Positions 9,690-20,200 are shown, numbered from the stretch's first letter. The stretch: 64,000 bases of DNA from Ferruginibacter sp. (GCA_030831945.1 JAURKC010000032.1:62001-126000), one strand, 5' to 3'. The notes: generated by a model not told the origin, from the letters alone. Program-made: numbers and translations.

Positions 9690-10997
9690 TTAAACAACTG
9701 TTCCTTCTAAATCATAATCAAATGCCTTGTTAATTTTTACGTTTACAAATTCACCTATTGTCAACTTCTTGTTGCTTTGAATAATTACTTCGTTATCCAC
9801 TTCTACACTGTCAAATTCTGTACGTCCTAAATAACGACCAGCTTCTTTTTTATCAATCATCACCTTAAAAATCTTGCCCACTTTTTCCTGATTCTTTTCT
9901 AAACTAATTTCCTGTTGCACTTCCATAATCTCCTGTGCTCTTTCTTCTTTTTCTTCCGGCGGCACATCATCCACCAAGTCATGAGCAGAAGTACCCTCTT
10001 CATGGCTGTAAGTAAAGATACCCAATCTATCGAAACGCATTTTCTGAATAAAGGTTTTTAATTCTTCCACATCATCCCTTGTTTCACCCGGAAAACCAGC
10101 AATCAAAGTAGTGCGCAAACAAATATTAGGTATTCGGTCACGAATATTACCCACCAAATCTTCCATCTCCTCTCGAGTTATCTGACGCTTCATTTGCTGA
10201 AGCATATTATTAGCCGCATGTTGAAGCGGCATATCCAAATAATTACAAATATTTTCACGATCCTTAATGGCATCAATAATTTCGAGCGGAAATTTAGAAG
10301 GATACGCATAATGTAAACGAATCCATTCCAGTCCCTGCACATCTGCTAATGCATGCAACAATTTAGGTAATTCCCTTTTTTTATAAATATCTAAACCATA
10401 ATAAGTAAGTTCTTGTGCAATTAACATCACTTCCTTAACCCCTCTATCCACCAAACGTTTGGCTTCATCGACTAAAGACTCAATAGGTCGACTTACATGC
10501 TGTCCACGCATTAATGGAATAGCACAAAAAGAACAAGTACGATTACAGCCCTCACTTATTTTCATATAGGCATAATGCTGTGGAGTACTTAACAAACGTT
10601 CTCCTATCAAATCAGCTTTATAATCCGCCTCAAATTGTTTGAGTATCATTGGAAGCTCCATCGTTCCAAAATAAGCATCTACCTCTGGAATTTCAGTTTC
10701 CAAATTATTTTTATACCGCTCACTCAAGCATCCAGTTACGTATACTTTATCTATTTTACCTCGGCGTTTAAGATCCACCTGTTGTAAAATCGTATTTACA
10801 CTTTCTTCCTTAGCCTTCTCAATAAAACCACAGGTATTAATAATTACTATATTATGGTCTTTTTTGGCACTTTCATGAACCACATCGATTTCATTGGCAA
10901 TCAACTGTCCGCTAAGTACTTCGCTATCCACCATGTTTTTGCTACATCCTAGCGTGATGATATTTACTTTATCCTTATGTATTGTCTTTGTCTTCAT
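9690..10997 (-). CDS. rimO: Ribosomal protein S12 methylthiotransferase RimO
   Basis: RimO is a radical-SAM enzyme that methylthiolates an aspartate of ribosomal protein uS12. All three parts are visible in 435 residues: an N-terminal UPF0004 domain (ITLGCSKNMVDSE with Cys18, then Cys in NTCGF and VTGCLSE for the auxiliary Fe-S cluster), the radical-SAM CNRTCSFC triad, and a C-terminal TRAM domain ending near the stop. The AHDLVDDVPPEEKEERAQ segment before TRAM fits RimO better than MiaB. A -7 box TACCTTTG lies at 11011-11018, 13 bp before the ATG, giving a very short leader. bshC follows. Confidence 0.95.
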   Translation of the reverse strand: MKTKTIHKDKVNIITLGCSKNMVDSEVLSGQLIANEIDVVHESAKKDHNIVIINTCGFIEKAKEESVNTILQQVDLKRRGKIDKVYVTGCLSERYKNNLETEIPEVDAYFGTMELPMILKQFEADYKADLIGERLLSTPQHYAYMKISEGCNRTCSFCAIPLMRGQHVSRPIESLVDEAKRLVDRGVKEVMLIAQELTYYGLDIYKKRELPKLLHALADVQGLEWIRLHYAYPSKFPLEIIDAIKDRENICNYLDMPLQHAANNMLQQMKRQITREEMEDLVGNIRDRIPNICLRTTLIAGFPGETRDDVEELKTFIQKMRFDRLGIFTYSHEEGTSAHDLVDDVPPEEKEERAQEIMEVQQEISLEKNQEKVGKIFKVMIDKKEAGRYLGRTEFDSVEVDNEVIIQSNKKLTIGEFVNVKINKAFDYDLEGTVV

Positions 10998-11418
10998 AAT
11001 TGAATAGTTGCAAAGGTAATAAGTTTGCAGTAGACAGTCTATTCTATTGGAAAGGCTTTTTACTGAACGGTAGAAAATATTCCTACCCCTAACTAAAAGC
11101 TGGTATAAGCGCTATCCTGTCAACAAATTTTAAAAACTACAATATAATTTTAATTTACTACGTTCATAAAGTAGGTAAACTCCCGTCCTTACTAAAACTG
11201 ATTTATCCTTTTAATTGAAGTGAAGAAAATATTCATTCTCTACAAAAAATAGAAATTATTTTAATAGCTGGAAAGGGAAATCTGTTTTGTAATAACAATA
11301 GTCAATTAAGTAAAAGTCTGCATAAAAAGAACCTGCCGCATCAACTGCAACTATAGAAATATGAAGCCCATAAGGCTAATTATTGGGGAGAGTTATTGAA
11401 CAATAATTTATAGAAACA
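10998..11418. other. Intergenic region, 421 bp
   Basis: Apart from the rimO promoter at its left end (11011-11018), I see no convincing gene, RNA or repeat. The sequence is AT-rich with short frames only. It separates rimO (transcribed leftwards from 10997) from the end of the hydrolase gene. Confidence 0.5.
11011..11018 (-). promoter_or_regulatory. Candidate -7 promoter box for rimO
   Basis: Read on the minus strand this is TACCTTTG, a perfect match to the Bacteroidota TAnnTTTG -7 element, 13 bp before the rimO start codon. A TTTG -33 element at the normal distance is not evident. Confidence 0.6.
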
Positions 11419-12414
11419 TTATTTCGATTGCAAATGAATGACTTGTTCTAAAAAACTTTTTGTCTCTCTTTCTACACCTGCCACATCCTTTGATTTAATG
11501 GGCGAGGCAATTACATGATTTTCAGTAAGCGGTAAAGCAATAGCCCTTTTGTCTGAATCCTTTGTAGCTAACTGGTCAAACATTTTTTTCATCGCACTCA
11601 CCTTTACAATTCGATCCTGGTGCTGCTCATCTTTATAATAGTATAACAATAAAGTCGGCTGTTTTACCTTACTAAAAGTTTCTTTATTCATAGTTGTTTC
11701 CAGCATTTCTTCCAATGCAATCGTAGCTTCCATGCGATAAGGCCTATCCCAATATTGTCGATAAATAGGACGGGTATCATCAGCTACCAAATAGGGGCTA
11801 CCTTTTACGAGCCTGGCAATTTGCAAACCCCAAGGATTATTTAGCAACCATGCTTTAGGGTCATTGATAGCAATATTGGGAGAATACAATACCAGCGCTG
11901 TCACTTCATTAGGATAGGTAGCGGCCAATTGCAAAGCCTGCGTTCCACCCGTACTAGTTCCCATTAAAATCACCTTATTACCTAATTGTTTTCCTATTGC
12001 TAAAGCCTGCTGCGCAGATTTCCAATAATTCTCTGGTGTAAGATTTACTAATTGCTCTGTTGTATCCATACCATGTTCTGCTAATCTCGCTAAGTATAAA
12101 TTACAACCAAACTGCTTGGCTATATTTCTATGTACAGGATTACCCTCTTCTTGACTGGCAGAAAATCCATGTAAGTATACAATGGCATAATCTGTTTTTT
12201 GTTTCACCGAATCATTAGCCCATACAACCCTAGCTTCATTATTAGGTCGAAGGTGATGCGCAGATTCTATGCTAGTAATATAATTTTCCAACAGGTCAAT
12301 TGAAGGCACAGACGGCAGTTCAGTACTGTAGATAGGGGTGGCTGGATTAGGCCCCACGCTATAAAGTACTAACAATACAAATAATATAATAGCAGAACGC
12401 TTCAGCCAACGCAT
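11419..12414 (-). CDS. Membrane-anchored alpha/beta hydrolase
   Basis: The protein (331 residues) has an N-terminal uncleaved TM or signal anchor (about 6-21) followed by a serine-hydrolase fold. The oxyanion region is YLHGFSASQEEGNPVHRNIA, the nucleophile elbow is GTSTGG (GxSxG), and a C-terminal histidine follows in LTENHVIAS. It resembles the esterase/lysophospholipase-like 'alpha/beta hydrolase' families of Bacteroidota, anchored on the periplasmic side. The substrate cannot be named. No operon partner is apparent: the neighbour at 12521 is transcribed divergently. Confidence 0.8.
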   Translation of the reverse strand: MRWLKRSAIILFVLLVLYSVGPNPATPIYSTELPSVPSIDLLENYITSIESAHHLRPNNEARVVWANDSVKQKTDYAIVYLHGFSASQEEGNPVHRNIAKQFGCNLYLARLAEHGMDTTEQLVNLTPENYWKSAQQALAIGKQLGNKVILMGTSTGGTQALQLAATYPNEVTALVLYSPNIAINDPKAWLLNNPWGLQIARLVKGSPYLVADDTRPIYRQYWDRPYRMEATIALEEMLETTMNKETFSKVKQPTLLLYYYKDEQHQDRIVKVSAMKKMFDQLATKDSDKRAIALPLTENHVIASPIKSKDVAGVERETKSFLEQVIHLQSK

Positions 12415-12520
12415 AGTATAAATTTTTATGAAGCTATGTTTTTTTTGTATTAAATGAAAATAAGTAGAAAAATAAAATAGAAAGGCACAACAAAAATTTC
12501 AACAGGTTGTTTAAGATAAT

Positions 12521-13132
12521 ATGGAATCTATAAATATGAATGAAAAGGAATATAACCTCATTGCAATTGAATCCGATTGCTGGTTGCAAATAATGGAGGG
12601 GGCTCTAAAAAGCAGCCATCCTTTTCATCAACCCGTGGTTGCCAATGCTACTACAATAGGAGCAAATATGAGAATGGTAGTGCTCAGGAATGCCTCTGCA
12701 GCTGAAAAAACAATTAGCTTTTATACAGATATCCGATCAGGTAAATGGGAAGAACTACAAAATAATCAATCCATCAGTTGGCTTTTTTATAACCCTGAAT
12801 CACGCACCCAAATTAGGCTAAGCGGAAAAGCTAGCTTACATCAAAATGATGAGTTAGCAAATCATGCTTGGAAAAATGTAAATAGTAATAGTCGTAAAAA
12901 TTATTCAAGCATTTTGACTCCCTCCTCTAAAATAATTGATCCAAAAAAATCACTACATCAAGAAGCAATAATAATTACAGGAAATAGTGAAGAAGGAAGG
13001 GGGAATTTTGGAGTGGTGGTAACAAATATTCTTTGGATGGAATGGCTCTGGCTTAATCCAGGATGTCATTACAGGGCAAATTTTATTTACGATAAAAATA
13101 GAGATTTCACAAGTAGCTGGCTAGTTCCTTAA
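12521..13132 (+). CDS. Pyridoxamine 5'-phosphate oxidase-family flavin protein
   Basis: This split-barrel flavin-binding protein has 203 residues (188-198 if later ATGs are used; ATG at 12536 is an alternative). Features of the PNPOx-like fold are visible: GANMRMVVLRNA (strand carrying the FMN-binding Arg), ISFYTDIRSGKWEEL, and WLFYNPESRTQIRLSGKA. It matches the Pyridox_oxase-like putative oxidases rather than PdxH itself, lacking the C-terminal PdxH dimerisation motif. A biochemical role is not known. It stands alone between divergent and convergent neighbours. Confidence 0.75.
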   Translation: MESINMNEKEYNLIAIESDCWLQIMEGALKSSHPFHQPVVANATTIGANMRMVVLRNASAAEKTISFYTDIRSGKWEELQNNQSISWLFYNPESRTQIRLSGKASLHQNDELANHAWKNVNSNSRKNYSSILTPSSKIIDPKKSLHQEAIIITGNSEEGRGNFGVVVTNILWMEWLWLNPGCHYRANFIYDKNRDFTSSWLVP

Positions 13133-13215
13133 TTGAGGCATTACGAAGACCAGTACTATCCAAAAAAACATAGTCTTCAGATAAGCTAAAATACTATTTT
13201 AGAATATTTGTTCTT

Positions 13216-14073
13216 TTAAACAATAGCTGAAAGCTTTATTCCTGCAGGCTCAAAGGTTATTTTCCTTTGTCGATATAGATTACCGATAGTCATCTTAAAG
13301 GTCTTCTTACTCATCCCAAAATAATCATAGATATCATCGGGTAAGCTTTTATCGTGATAAGGTAAGTACCCATTATTTTCCTCCAACAAACGTAAAATTT
13401 TTTCAGCCTCATCCTCTACTCTATTATACCCTGGTTTACCTGCAGCTACATCTATTCTAAATCGATCATCCTTGTCTTTACTTTCGGGATATATTTTTTT
13501 TATAAAGCCTATAAATTTATCTCCTACTTGAATATTGCGGTAAATTTCATTGAAGTGAATTACACCAGTATGTTGATTATTAATGATACAAACATAGCCG
13601 ATATCAGTTCTTCGATAAACTATTAAGTCTACCACTTCCAACTCTTTAACAGTAATTTCCTCATTACTTAAATAAGGCTCTAGTTTTTCGGTGGCGGCTA
13701 TACGGCCCGTCTGCTCATCTAAATAAATTTTTACAAGATAATCACCATTGGTGCGCATTCCATTCACCTGTTTAGAGGTTGGAACAAAAATATCTTTCAT
13801 CAAACCCATATCCAAAAAAGCCCCTTGCTGGGTAACATTTACTGCTCTCATTTTTACAATATCACCCAACACTCCCTTTGGTTGCTGGGTAGTAGCAATA
13901 ATTCTATCTTCACCATCATGGTATACAAATACTTTCAACTCGTCACCTATTGCTGTAGCCGTTGGCACAAAGCGTTTGGGCAATAAAATTCCTTCACCAC
14001 CATCATCGAGGTAAACCCCAAAGTCAACCATCCTTATCACCTTCAATAAATTGTACTCGCCTACTTTAACCAT
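13216..14073 (-). CDS. CvfB-like S1 RNA-binding protein
   Basis: Length and layout (285 residues) fit the CvfB family: consecutive S1-like OB folds (about 1-65, 65-130, 140-210; for example FGVYLDDGGEGILLPKRFV and GAFLDMGLMKDIFVPTSKQ) and a C-terminal winged-helix (about 230-285, IYDYFGMSKKTFKMTIGNLY). CvfB affects virulence gene expression in Staphylococcus and binds RNA; the role here is unknown beyond RNA binding. It lies 92 bp downstream of ftsY on the same strand; the gap contains a short direct repeat of CCATTCA, so co-transcription is uncertain. Confidence 0.85.
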   Translation of the reverse strand: MVKVGEYNLLKVIRMVDFGVYLDDGGEGILLPKRFVPTATAIGDELKVFVYHDGEDRIIATTQQPKGVLGDIVKMRAVNVTQQGAFLDMGLMKDIFVPTSKQVNGMRTNGDYLVKIYLDEQTGRIAATEKLEPYLSNEEITVKELEVVDLIVYRRTDIGYVCIINNQHTGVIHFNEIYRNIQVGDKFIGFIKKIYPESKDKDDRFRIDVAAGKPGYNRVEDEAEKILRLLEENNGYLPYHDKSLPDDIYDYFGMSKKTFKMTIGNLYRQRKITFEPAGIKLSAIV

Positions 14074-14165
14074 TGGATGGAAATTGAAAATAAATTATAA
14101 AATAAAAAAATGAAAGCCTAAAATATAATATCAAATTGATCATTGACCATTCACCATTCACCAAA

Positions 14166-15134
14166 CTATCCGCCTAAATTAAACAAACCTTCTACAAACT
14201 GATGCTTATCAAACACCAAAAGATCTTCCGCCTTTTCGCCTACACCAATAAATTTTACTGGTATTTTAAATTGATGAGCAATTGCCAACACCACCCCTCC
14301 TTTTGCCGTACCATCTAATTTGGTAATGGTTATCGCAGTCACATCTGTTGCGGCAGTAAAATGCTTTGCTTGTTCCAATGCATTCTGTCCAGTACTTCCA
14401 TCTAAAACAAGCATCACTTCATGGGGGGCCTCAGGAATCACCTTTTGGATAACTCTTTTAATCTTGGTTAGCTCATCCATTAAATGTGCTTTGTTATGTA
14501 ATCTACCAGCAGTATCAATTATAATAACATCTACTTCTTTAGCCACGCCACTAATTACGGTATCGTAAGCTACAGAAGCTGGATCGCTCCCCATTTCTTT
14601 TTTTACAATTGGTACATTTGTCCTTTCACTCCAGATCGTTAATTGATCTACCGCCGCAGCTCGAAAAGTGTCGGCCGCACCCAATAAAACTGACTTGCCT
14701 GCCAAAGAAAAATTATGGGCCAATTTTCCAATAGTAGTCGTTTTTCCCACTCCATTTACTCCCACTACCAATATTACATGTGGTCGATGACCAGTAGGCA
14801 ATTCGTAATTTTCATAACTAAGATCCTGAGGGGCTGTTACCAACACATTTTCTATCTCACTTTTTAGAATGGTATTAAATTCGCTGGTGCCAATATATTT
14901 ATCACGGGCAACCCTTTTTTCAATTCGATTGATAATTTCAACGGTAGTCTCAATGCCTACATCTGCACTCACTAAGGCATCCTCTACACTATCCAACACC
15001 TCAGCATCAATAGTGCTTTTACCAGCTATGGCCTTGGTTATTTTACCAAAAAAGCCTTCCCGGGTCTTTTGCAATCCCTGGTCAAGCGTTTCTTGCTGTT
15101 GTTTTTTACCGAAGAGTTTATCAAAAAGTCCCAT
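14166..15134 (-). CDS. ftsY: Signal recognition particle receptor FtsY
   Basis: FtsY docks SRP-ribosome complexes at the membrane for co-translational insertion. The SRP GTPase motifs are complete in 322 residues: G1 GVNGVGKT at 125-132, the insertion-box motif DTFRAAAVDQ at 155-164, DTAGR at 207-211 and TKLDG at 271-275, ending in the family-typical GVGEKAEDLLVFD near the C-terminus. The N domain starts after a short amphipathic N-terminus; the long acidic A domain of E. coli FtsY is absent, as usual in Bacteroidota. It follows the DUF4295-rpmG-rpmB cluster but a terminator-like stem lies between. Confidence 0.97.
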   Translation of the reverse strand: MGLFDKLFGKKQQQETLDQGLQKTREGFFGKITKAIAGKSTIDAEVLDSVEDALVSADVGIETTVEIINRIEKRVARDKYIGTSEFNTILKSEIENVLVTAPQDLSYENYELPTGHRPHVILVVGVNGVGKTTTIGKLAHNFSLAGKSVLLGAADTFRAAAVDQLTIWSERTNVPIVKKEMGSDPASVAYDTVISGVAKEVDVIIIDTAGRLHNKAHLMDELTKIKRVIQKVIPEAPHEVMLVLDGSTGQNALEQAKHFTAATDVTAITITKLDGTAKGGVVLAIAHQFKIPVKFIGVGEKAEDLLVFDKHQFVEGLFNLGG

Positions 15135-15221
15135 ACCGGTTTACCCTAAAAGGGGATTTTGTTTGTAGTGTAATTTAAAATGAATTTCAATAAAGTTAAT
15201 CAAAACGAAAGGGGTAAAAAT

Positions 15222-15256
15222 TAACAAAGCTGTCCCGATACAAATCAGGACAGCTT
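15222..15256 (-). terminator. Terminator after the rpmB-rpmG-DUF4295 cluster
   Basis: Arms AAGCTGTCC (15227-15235) and GGACAGCTT (15248-15256) form a perfect 9-bp stem. On the minus strand it is followed by a T-rich tract (TGTTAATTTTT), so it should end transcription coming from the ribosomal protein cluster before ftsY. Confidence 0.7.
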
Positions 15257-15286
15257 AAATGTTTTAAATTTCTTAGCCGAAAAATA

Positions 15287-15457
15287 TTATTGACCTAAAT
15301 ATTCTTTGATCTTGTCTTTATGAACAATAGACTCTTTGAATGTATATGCACCAGATTTTGGACTACGTACTGCACGTATCACTTTTGTCCAGTTTTTAGC
15401 ATCCGCTGCTGCCTTCTGGTCCTTGGTTTTAATCGCTGTTTTAGCTGCTTTTGCCAT
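15287..15457 (-). CDS. DUF4295 family small protein
   Basis: This 56-residue basic protein begins MAKAAKTAIKTKDQKAAA and contains NWTKVIRAVRSPKSGAYTFKE, the signature I know from DUF4295. This small family occurs in Bacteroidota immediately next to rpmB and rpmG, as here. Its position and basic charge suggest a ribosome-associated role, but no function is established to my knowledge. It ends just before a terminator stem. Confidence 0.88.
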   Translation of the reverse strand: MAKAAKTAIKTKDQKAAADAKNWTKVIRAVRSPKSGAYTFKESIVHKDKIKEYLGQ

Positions 15458-15537
15458 GACTATTTAATTTTAAAAATTTGAAAAAGCTATATGATTTTCT
15501 AACGAGAACGCTACAACTTTTCGAATTTGTTGATGGT

Positions 15538-15720
15538 CTATTTAATTTCTTTGTGTAAGGTTACCTTCTTTAAAATTGGGTTGAATTTTTTCAACTCCAG
15601 TCTCTCAGGGGAATTTTTTTTGTTCTTTTTGGTGATGTAGCGGCTTGTACCTGCTTTACCGCTGGCCTTATGCTCTGTACACTCCAAAATAACTTGTACC
15701 CTATTGCCTTTCTTTGCCAT
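15538..15720 (-). CDS. rpmG: 50S ribosomal protein L33
   Basis: The protein has 60 residues with the L33 core ([42 protein letters not shown]). Zinc-binding L33 carries two CxxC pairs; here only a single Cys remains (Cys at the CTEH position), so this is the zinc-independent form. It sits between rpmB and the DUF4295 gene, the standard Bacteroidota order. Confidence 0.96.
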   Translation of the reverse strand: MAKKGNRVQVILECTEHKASGKAGTSRYITKKNKKNSPERLELKKFNPILKKVTLHKEIK

Positions 15721-15765
15721 TGTTATTGATTTTATTTTACTCCTTCCGCAACCGGAAGTTTGGTT

Positions 15766-16002
15766 TTAGATTTTTTCGCCGGAAGCTCTAAGTTGTTTAA
15801 CAACTGAGTACAGTCCGTTTTTGTTGATAGTACGAATCGCTTCAGAAGAAACCTTCAGCGTTACCCACTTATCTTCTTCTGCCAAGAAGTAACGTTTGCT
15901 TTGCAAATTGGGCAAAAACCTACGTTTTGTTTTAATATTCGAATGCGATACTTTGTTACCCGTAATTGGCCTCTTACCTGTAACTTGACATACTCTAGCC
16001 AT
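15766..16002 (-). CDS. rpmB: 50S ribosomal protein L28
   Basis: The protein (78 residues) has the L28 signature [22 protein letters not shown] and the ending typical of the family ([20 protein letters not shown]). Only one N-terminal Cys is present, so it is the zinc-free form. It is the first gene of the cluster; a TACCTTCG box lies 19 bp upstream of the ATG at 16022-16029. Confidence 0.96.
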   Translation of the reverse strand: MARVCQVTGKRPITGNKVSHSNIKTKRRFLPNLQSKRYFLAEEDKWVTLKVSSEAIRTINKNGLYSVVKQLRASGEKI

Positions 16003-16021
16003 ATACTAATTTTTTGGACGG

Positions 16022-16029
16022 CGAAGGTA
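16022..16029 (-). promoter_or_regulatory. Candidate -7 box for rpmB
   Basis: On the minus strand this reads TACCTTCG, one base off TAnnTTTG, 19 bp before the rpmB ATG. The position is right for the promoter of the rpmB-rpmG-DUF4295 cluster. Confidence 0.5.
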
Positions 16030-16174
16030 ACAAAAGATTTTGGATTTGAATGAAGGTTTTTCTTTTTTTTTCAATTTCAATGCCCAAAACACTCAATTCA
16101 ACTAGAAAAGATCCAATTTTAGCCTAATTGTTAGCCAGCTCTCACCTAAACTTTCTTACAACTAAGTCCGTTTC

Positions 16175-17077
16175 CTAAGATTTGATAGCCGAATTGGTAG
16201 GAGTATTGCCCCGATTTGCCAACCAAACCCTAGCTGTTTGAAGTACTACTGACAACAAAATAAGTGCTAAACCCAGGTAAAAATGTATATCTAGCAATTT
16301 GTTTTCTTTAAAAACGATAAACGCTAATATAATCCCATATACGGGCTCCATATTATAAGCAATATTGGAAGTAAAAGGGGATATTTTCTTTAGGGCATTC
16401 AACTGAAGATCAAAACACAATACGGTACAGATACCTGCCAGTATCAATAACCAACCCCAATCTGAAGCAGTAGGTATATAATAATATGCAGGGTAAAATA
16501 GTAAGTAAAATGGAATAATGAAAGTTAAGGCTAATAATCCTCCCCCCATTTCATAAAGGGTTAAGGTGGCAGGACTAAAGCGCAGTAATAATTTTTTATT
16601 AAAAATTGGGAAAAGTGATACCCCCATCGCAGAAATAATTCCGAAAATAATTCCCACCTTATACTGCGGATGGAAATCAAAAATGATAAAAATTCCAGCG
16701 ATAGATACCAAGCTTAAGAGAATATCGGTCAATACGATTTTCCTTCTAAAAAGGAGTGGTTCAAAAAAAGAGGTAAAAAAACCAGCTGCAGAAATACAAA
16801 CTACCGCAATGGAAGCTGTTCCATATTTTACACTGCCGTAGAAAGTTACCCAATGAACAGCTACAATACTGCCAACGGCAAATATTTCAATGATATCCTT
16901 CAACGCAAGTACTTGCAATGACTTCTTGAAATAAAGTAGCAACCATAGCATTACAACGGTAATCAGCAACCTATACCAAACCAATAGGCCTTCGTTGAGC
17001 CCAATGAGTTTTCCTAAAACTGCCGTGAATCCGGCTAAAAAAACAGCGATATGGAGTTGGATAAAAGCTTTTCGCAT
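16175..17077 (-). CDS. EamA/DMT-family transporter
   Basis: This is an inner-membrane protein of about 300 residues with ten predicted TM segments arranged as two EamA repeats, typical of drug/metabolite transporters (exporters of amino acids or other metabolites). I place the start at 17077 (MRKAFIQLHIAVFLAGF) and not at the upstream ATG 17101, because a perfect -7 box TATCTTTG lies at 17084-17091, inside the longer frame. From 17077 the mRNA would be leaderless or nearly so. The substrate cannot be predicted. Confidence 0.85.
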   Translation of the reverse strand: MRKAFIQLHIAVFLAGFTAVLGKLIGLNEGLLVWYRLLITVVMLWLLLYFKKSLQVLALKDIIEIFAVGSIVAVHWVTFYGSVKYGTASIAVVCISAAGFFTSFFEPLLFRRKIVLTDILLSLVSIAGIFIIFDFHPQYKVGIIFGIISAMGVSLFPIFNKKLLLRFSPATLTLYEMGGGLLALTFIIPFYLLFYPAYYYIPTASDWGWLLILAGICTVLCFDLQLNALKKISPFTSNIAYNMEPVYGIILAFIVFKENKLLDIHFYLGLALILLSVVLQTARVWLANRGNTPTNSAIKS

Positions 17078-17083
17078 GAAATG

Positions 17084-17091
17084 CAAAGATA
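17084..17091 (-). promoter_or_regulatory. Candidate -7 box abutting the EamA start
   Basis: Minus-strand TATCTTTG matches TAnnTTTG and ends six bases before the ATG at 17077. Transcription should begin at or next to the start codon. Confidence 0.6.
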
Positions 17092-17251
17092 GGTTTTGCA
17101 CAGTAGCATTTTATCATAGCCGACCATTCGATTGAGGGCTTAAATGCTGACTTGTAAAACCTTGTAAAATCGCCCTAAAATCTATACCCATCTTTCTGTA
17201 CAAAAAAATCATAAATAACTATAAACTAATGGGTGCAAAGCACAAACTAAT

Positions 17252-17259
17252 TATATTTG
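17252..17259 (+). promoter_or_regulatory. Candidate -7 box for the DUF2723 gene
   Basis: TATATTTG is a perfect TAnnTTTG match, 37 bp before the ATG at 17297. The leader it would produce contains the hairpin at 17262-17281. Confidence 0.6.
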
Positions 17260-17261
17260 CC

Positions 17262-17281
17262 ATTCCGATAGGTTTCGGAAT
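17262..17281 (+). other. Small hairpin in the DUF2723 leader
   Basis: Arms ATTCCGA (17262-17268) and TCGGAAT (17275-17281) with a 6-nt loop lie between the -7 box and the start codon. It could protect the 5' end or influence translation; there is no T tract, so it is not a terminator. Confidence 0.4.
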
Positions 17282-17296
17282 ATAATCAATCACTAT

Positions 17297-20200
17297 ATGA
17301 ATTTTAAACGTATCAACAACATTTCTGGCTGGGTTGTTTGCCTTATTGCCTGTACTGTTTACATCATGACAATGGAAGCTACCGGCAGTTTCTGGGACTG
17401 CGGAGAATTTGCTTCTAGTGCCTATAAACTTCAGGTACCTCACCCACCAGGAGCACCGCTTTTCGTTTTAATTGGCCGCCTATTTATGGCGCCTTTTGAT
17501 CCTCAGCATGCTGCCATTGGTATTAACCTAATGAGTGCGCTATCCAGTGGATTCACTATTCTATTCTTATTTTGGAGTATTACTCATTTTGCCAAAAAAA
17601 TTATTCGTACTAACAACGAACAATTAACTGGTCAACAAATATTTGCAATCATAGCTGCCGGTGTTATCGGTGCATTAGCTTATACTTTTTCAGATTCATT
17701 TTGGTACAGTGCGGTGGAAGGTGAAGTATACGCATTGTCTTCTTTCTTTACCGCAATCGTTTTTTGGGCAGTGCTTAAATGGGAAGATGCTGTAACTGAA
17801 GAACAAAAAATAGGTATTACCGGACATTTTACCAGTGCTGACAGATGGTTGATTCTGATTTTTTATCTAATGGGGTTATCAATTGGTGTGCATTTGTTAA
17901 ACCTATTGACCATTCCTGCAATGGTGATTATATATTATTACAAACGTTATAAAGCAACCACCTCTGGAACCGTAATCGCATTTTTAATAGGATGCGTTTT
18001 AACTGGATTTATTCAAAAAGCAGTTATTCAATGGACTATTAAAGGAGCTGGAAATTTTGATATCCTATTCGTAAATGATTTCGGAATGCCTTTCTTTTCT
18101 GGCTTTGCCTTTTTCTTTGTACTAATCGGAATACTTATTTGGTTAGGTCTTAGAATTGCTGTCAAGAATAATTGGAATTTCTTAAGACTTGGCTTATGGA
18201 GTTTTGCATTTATGTTACTAGGTTACTCAACTTATTTTACTACCTTAATTCGCTCAAGTGCAGACCCAGTAGTAGATATGTTCAATGTAGACAACCCTGT
18301 TAACCTAGTGGGTTACCTCGGTCGTGAACAGTATGGAGACTGGCCAATTTTGAAGGGTCAAGATTTTACCGCTAATGCAGTTGAACAAACCATGGTAGAA
18401 ACTTATGTGAAAGGAAAAGATCAATATGTTAAGAATGGTCGCAAGATGGAAACTACTTATGCAGAAGAAGATCAACATATCTTCCCTCGTATGTGGGATC
18501 AAAGTAATGACCAAGGACACGCAGATTATTATGCAGGTTTTGCCGAAATAGGAAAAGATCCAAAAACTGGGGAATGGATGAGTAAACCTACGATGGGTGA
18601 CAATATTAATTTCTTTGCTCAATATCAGCTAGGTTGGATGTACCTGCGTTATTTCATGTGGAACTTTGCGGGTAAACAAAATGATATTCAAGGTGTGTTA
18701 ATGAATAATATTAGAGACGGTAATTGGAAAACAGGCATTTCATTTTGGGATAATGCACGCTTGGGAGACCAGCAATATTTACCTGATAGTATCAAACACA
18801 ATAATGCAAACAATAAATTATTTGCCCTACCGCTAATTTTAGGCCTCTTAGGAATTGTATTTCATTTTAAAAGAAATAAGAAAGATGCCATTGTAGTTGG
18901 TTTGTTATTTTTCTTTACGGGAATAGCGATTGTACTTTATTTAAATATGGCCGGCAATCAACCTCGTGAGCGTGATTATGCTTTTGTGGGATCCTTTTAT
19001 GCATTTGCTATTTGGATTGGATTAGGTGTTTTATACGTAAGGGAATTATTTACAAAATATGTTACTGCCGCTATAGCCAACTATGCTTCCGCAGCCTTGT
19101 GCTTGTTAGCAGTACCAGTAATAATGGCTAATCAAGAATGGGATGACCACGACAGAAGTAAAAAAGTATTGGCCAGAGATCTTGCTGCCGATTACTTAGA
19201 AAGTTGTGCCCCTAATGCAATTGTAATTTCTTTTGGAGATAATGACACTTACCCACTTTGGTATGCTCAAGAAGTAGAAGGAATTAGAAGAGATATCCGT
19301 GTGATTAATTCAAGCTTATTGGGTACCGATTGGTATATTAATCAGCTTCGGTATAAATTGAACAACAGTGATCCTATGGATCCAATTTGGAGTGCAGACA
19401 AAATTGAAGGCGCTAAAAGAGATGTAATTTATTATGCTCCAAGGCCAGGGGTAGATCCAGAACAATACATGGATCTATACACCATGATGAAAGATTATGC
19501 AGGTAGTGACGAGAGCGCTAAAATTGAACTGCGCAATGGTGATACCCTTAACGTATATCCTACCAAAAAAGTAACGGTACCAGTAGATATCAATTTAGTT
19601 AGAAGTAATGGAACTGTTAATCCAGAAGATAGTGTAGTTTCAGAATTAAGATTTGAAATACCTAAAAGTGCCTTGTTTAAAAATGATGCTGCCATTTTAA
19701 ATATCATTGCAGCTAATAAATGGAAGCGTCCTATTTACTTTACTTCCGAATACCGCGAACTTGGCTTTGCAGCTTATCTGCGCCAAGATGGCCTTACCCA
19801 TAGGCTAGTTCCAGTTGCTAATGGTATTGTAAACAACAGTTGGGCTTATGATAAAATGATGAACAAGTTTACTTTTGGTAATGCTAATGTAAAAGGTGTT
19901 TATTTTGATGAAGAAAATCGCAGACACTTAAATACTATTCGATTAGCATACGCTCAAGCGGCCATCAACTTAGCAGAAAACGGCAGAACGGATGAGGCTA
20001 AAAAAATGCTTCAGAAATGTGATAAGAATATGCTAGATGAAAACTTTGGGTATGGCATGGTTTCCAGATTCCAGCAGCATAATTATGTCTCCCTTCAGTT
20101 TTTGGAAGCTTGCTACAAAGCGGATGATAAAGCGCTAGCAGACAAAGTAAGCAAAAGTGTTAAGAAAGATCTAGAGCAACAAATAATCTACTATTCCAAT

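Noticed and set aside
14139..14165. Short direct repeat of CCATTCA between cvfB-like and ftsY genes
   Set aside because: Two copies of a short A/T-rich unit; could be a dispersed repeat but nothing supports a function.
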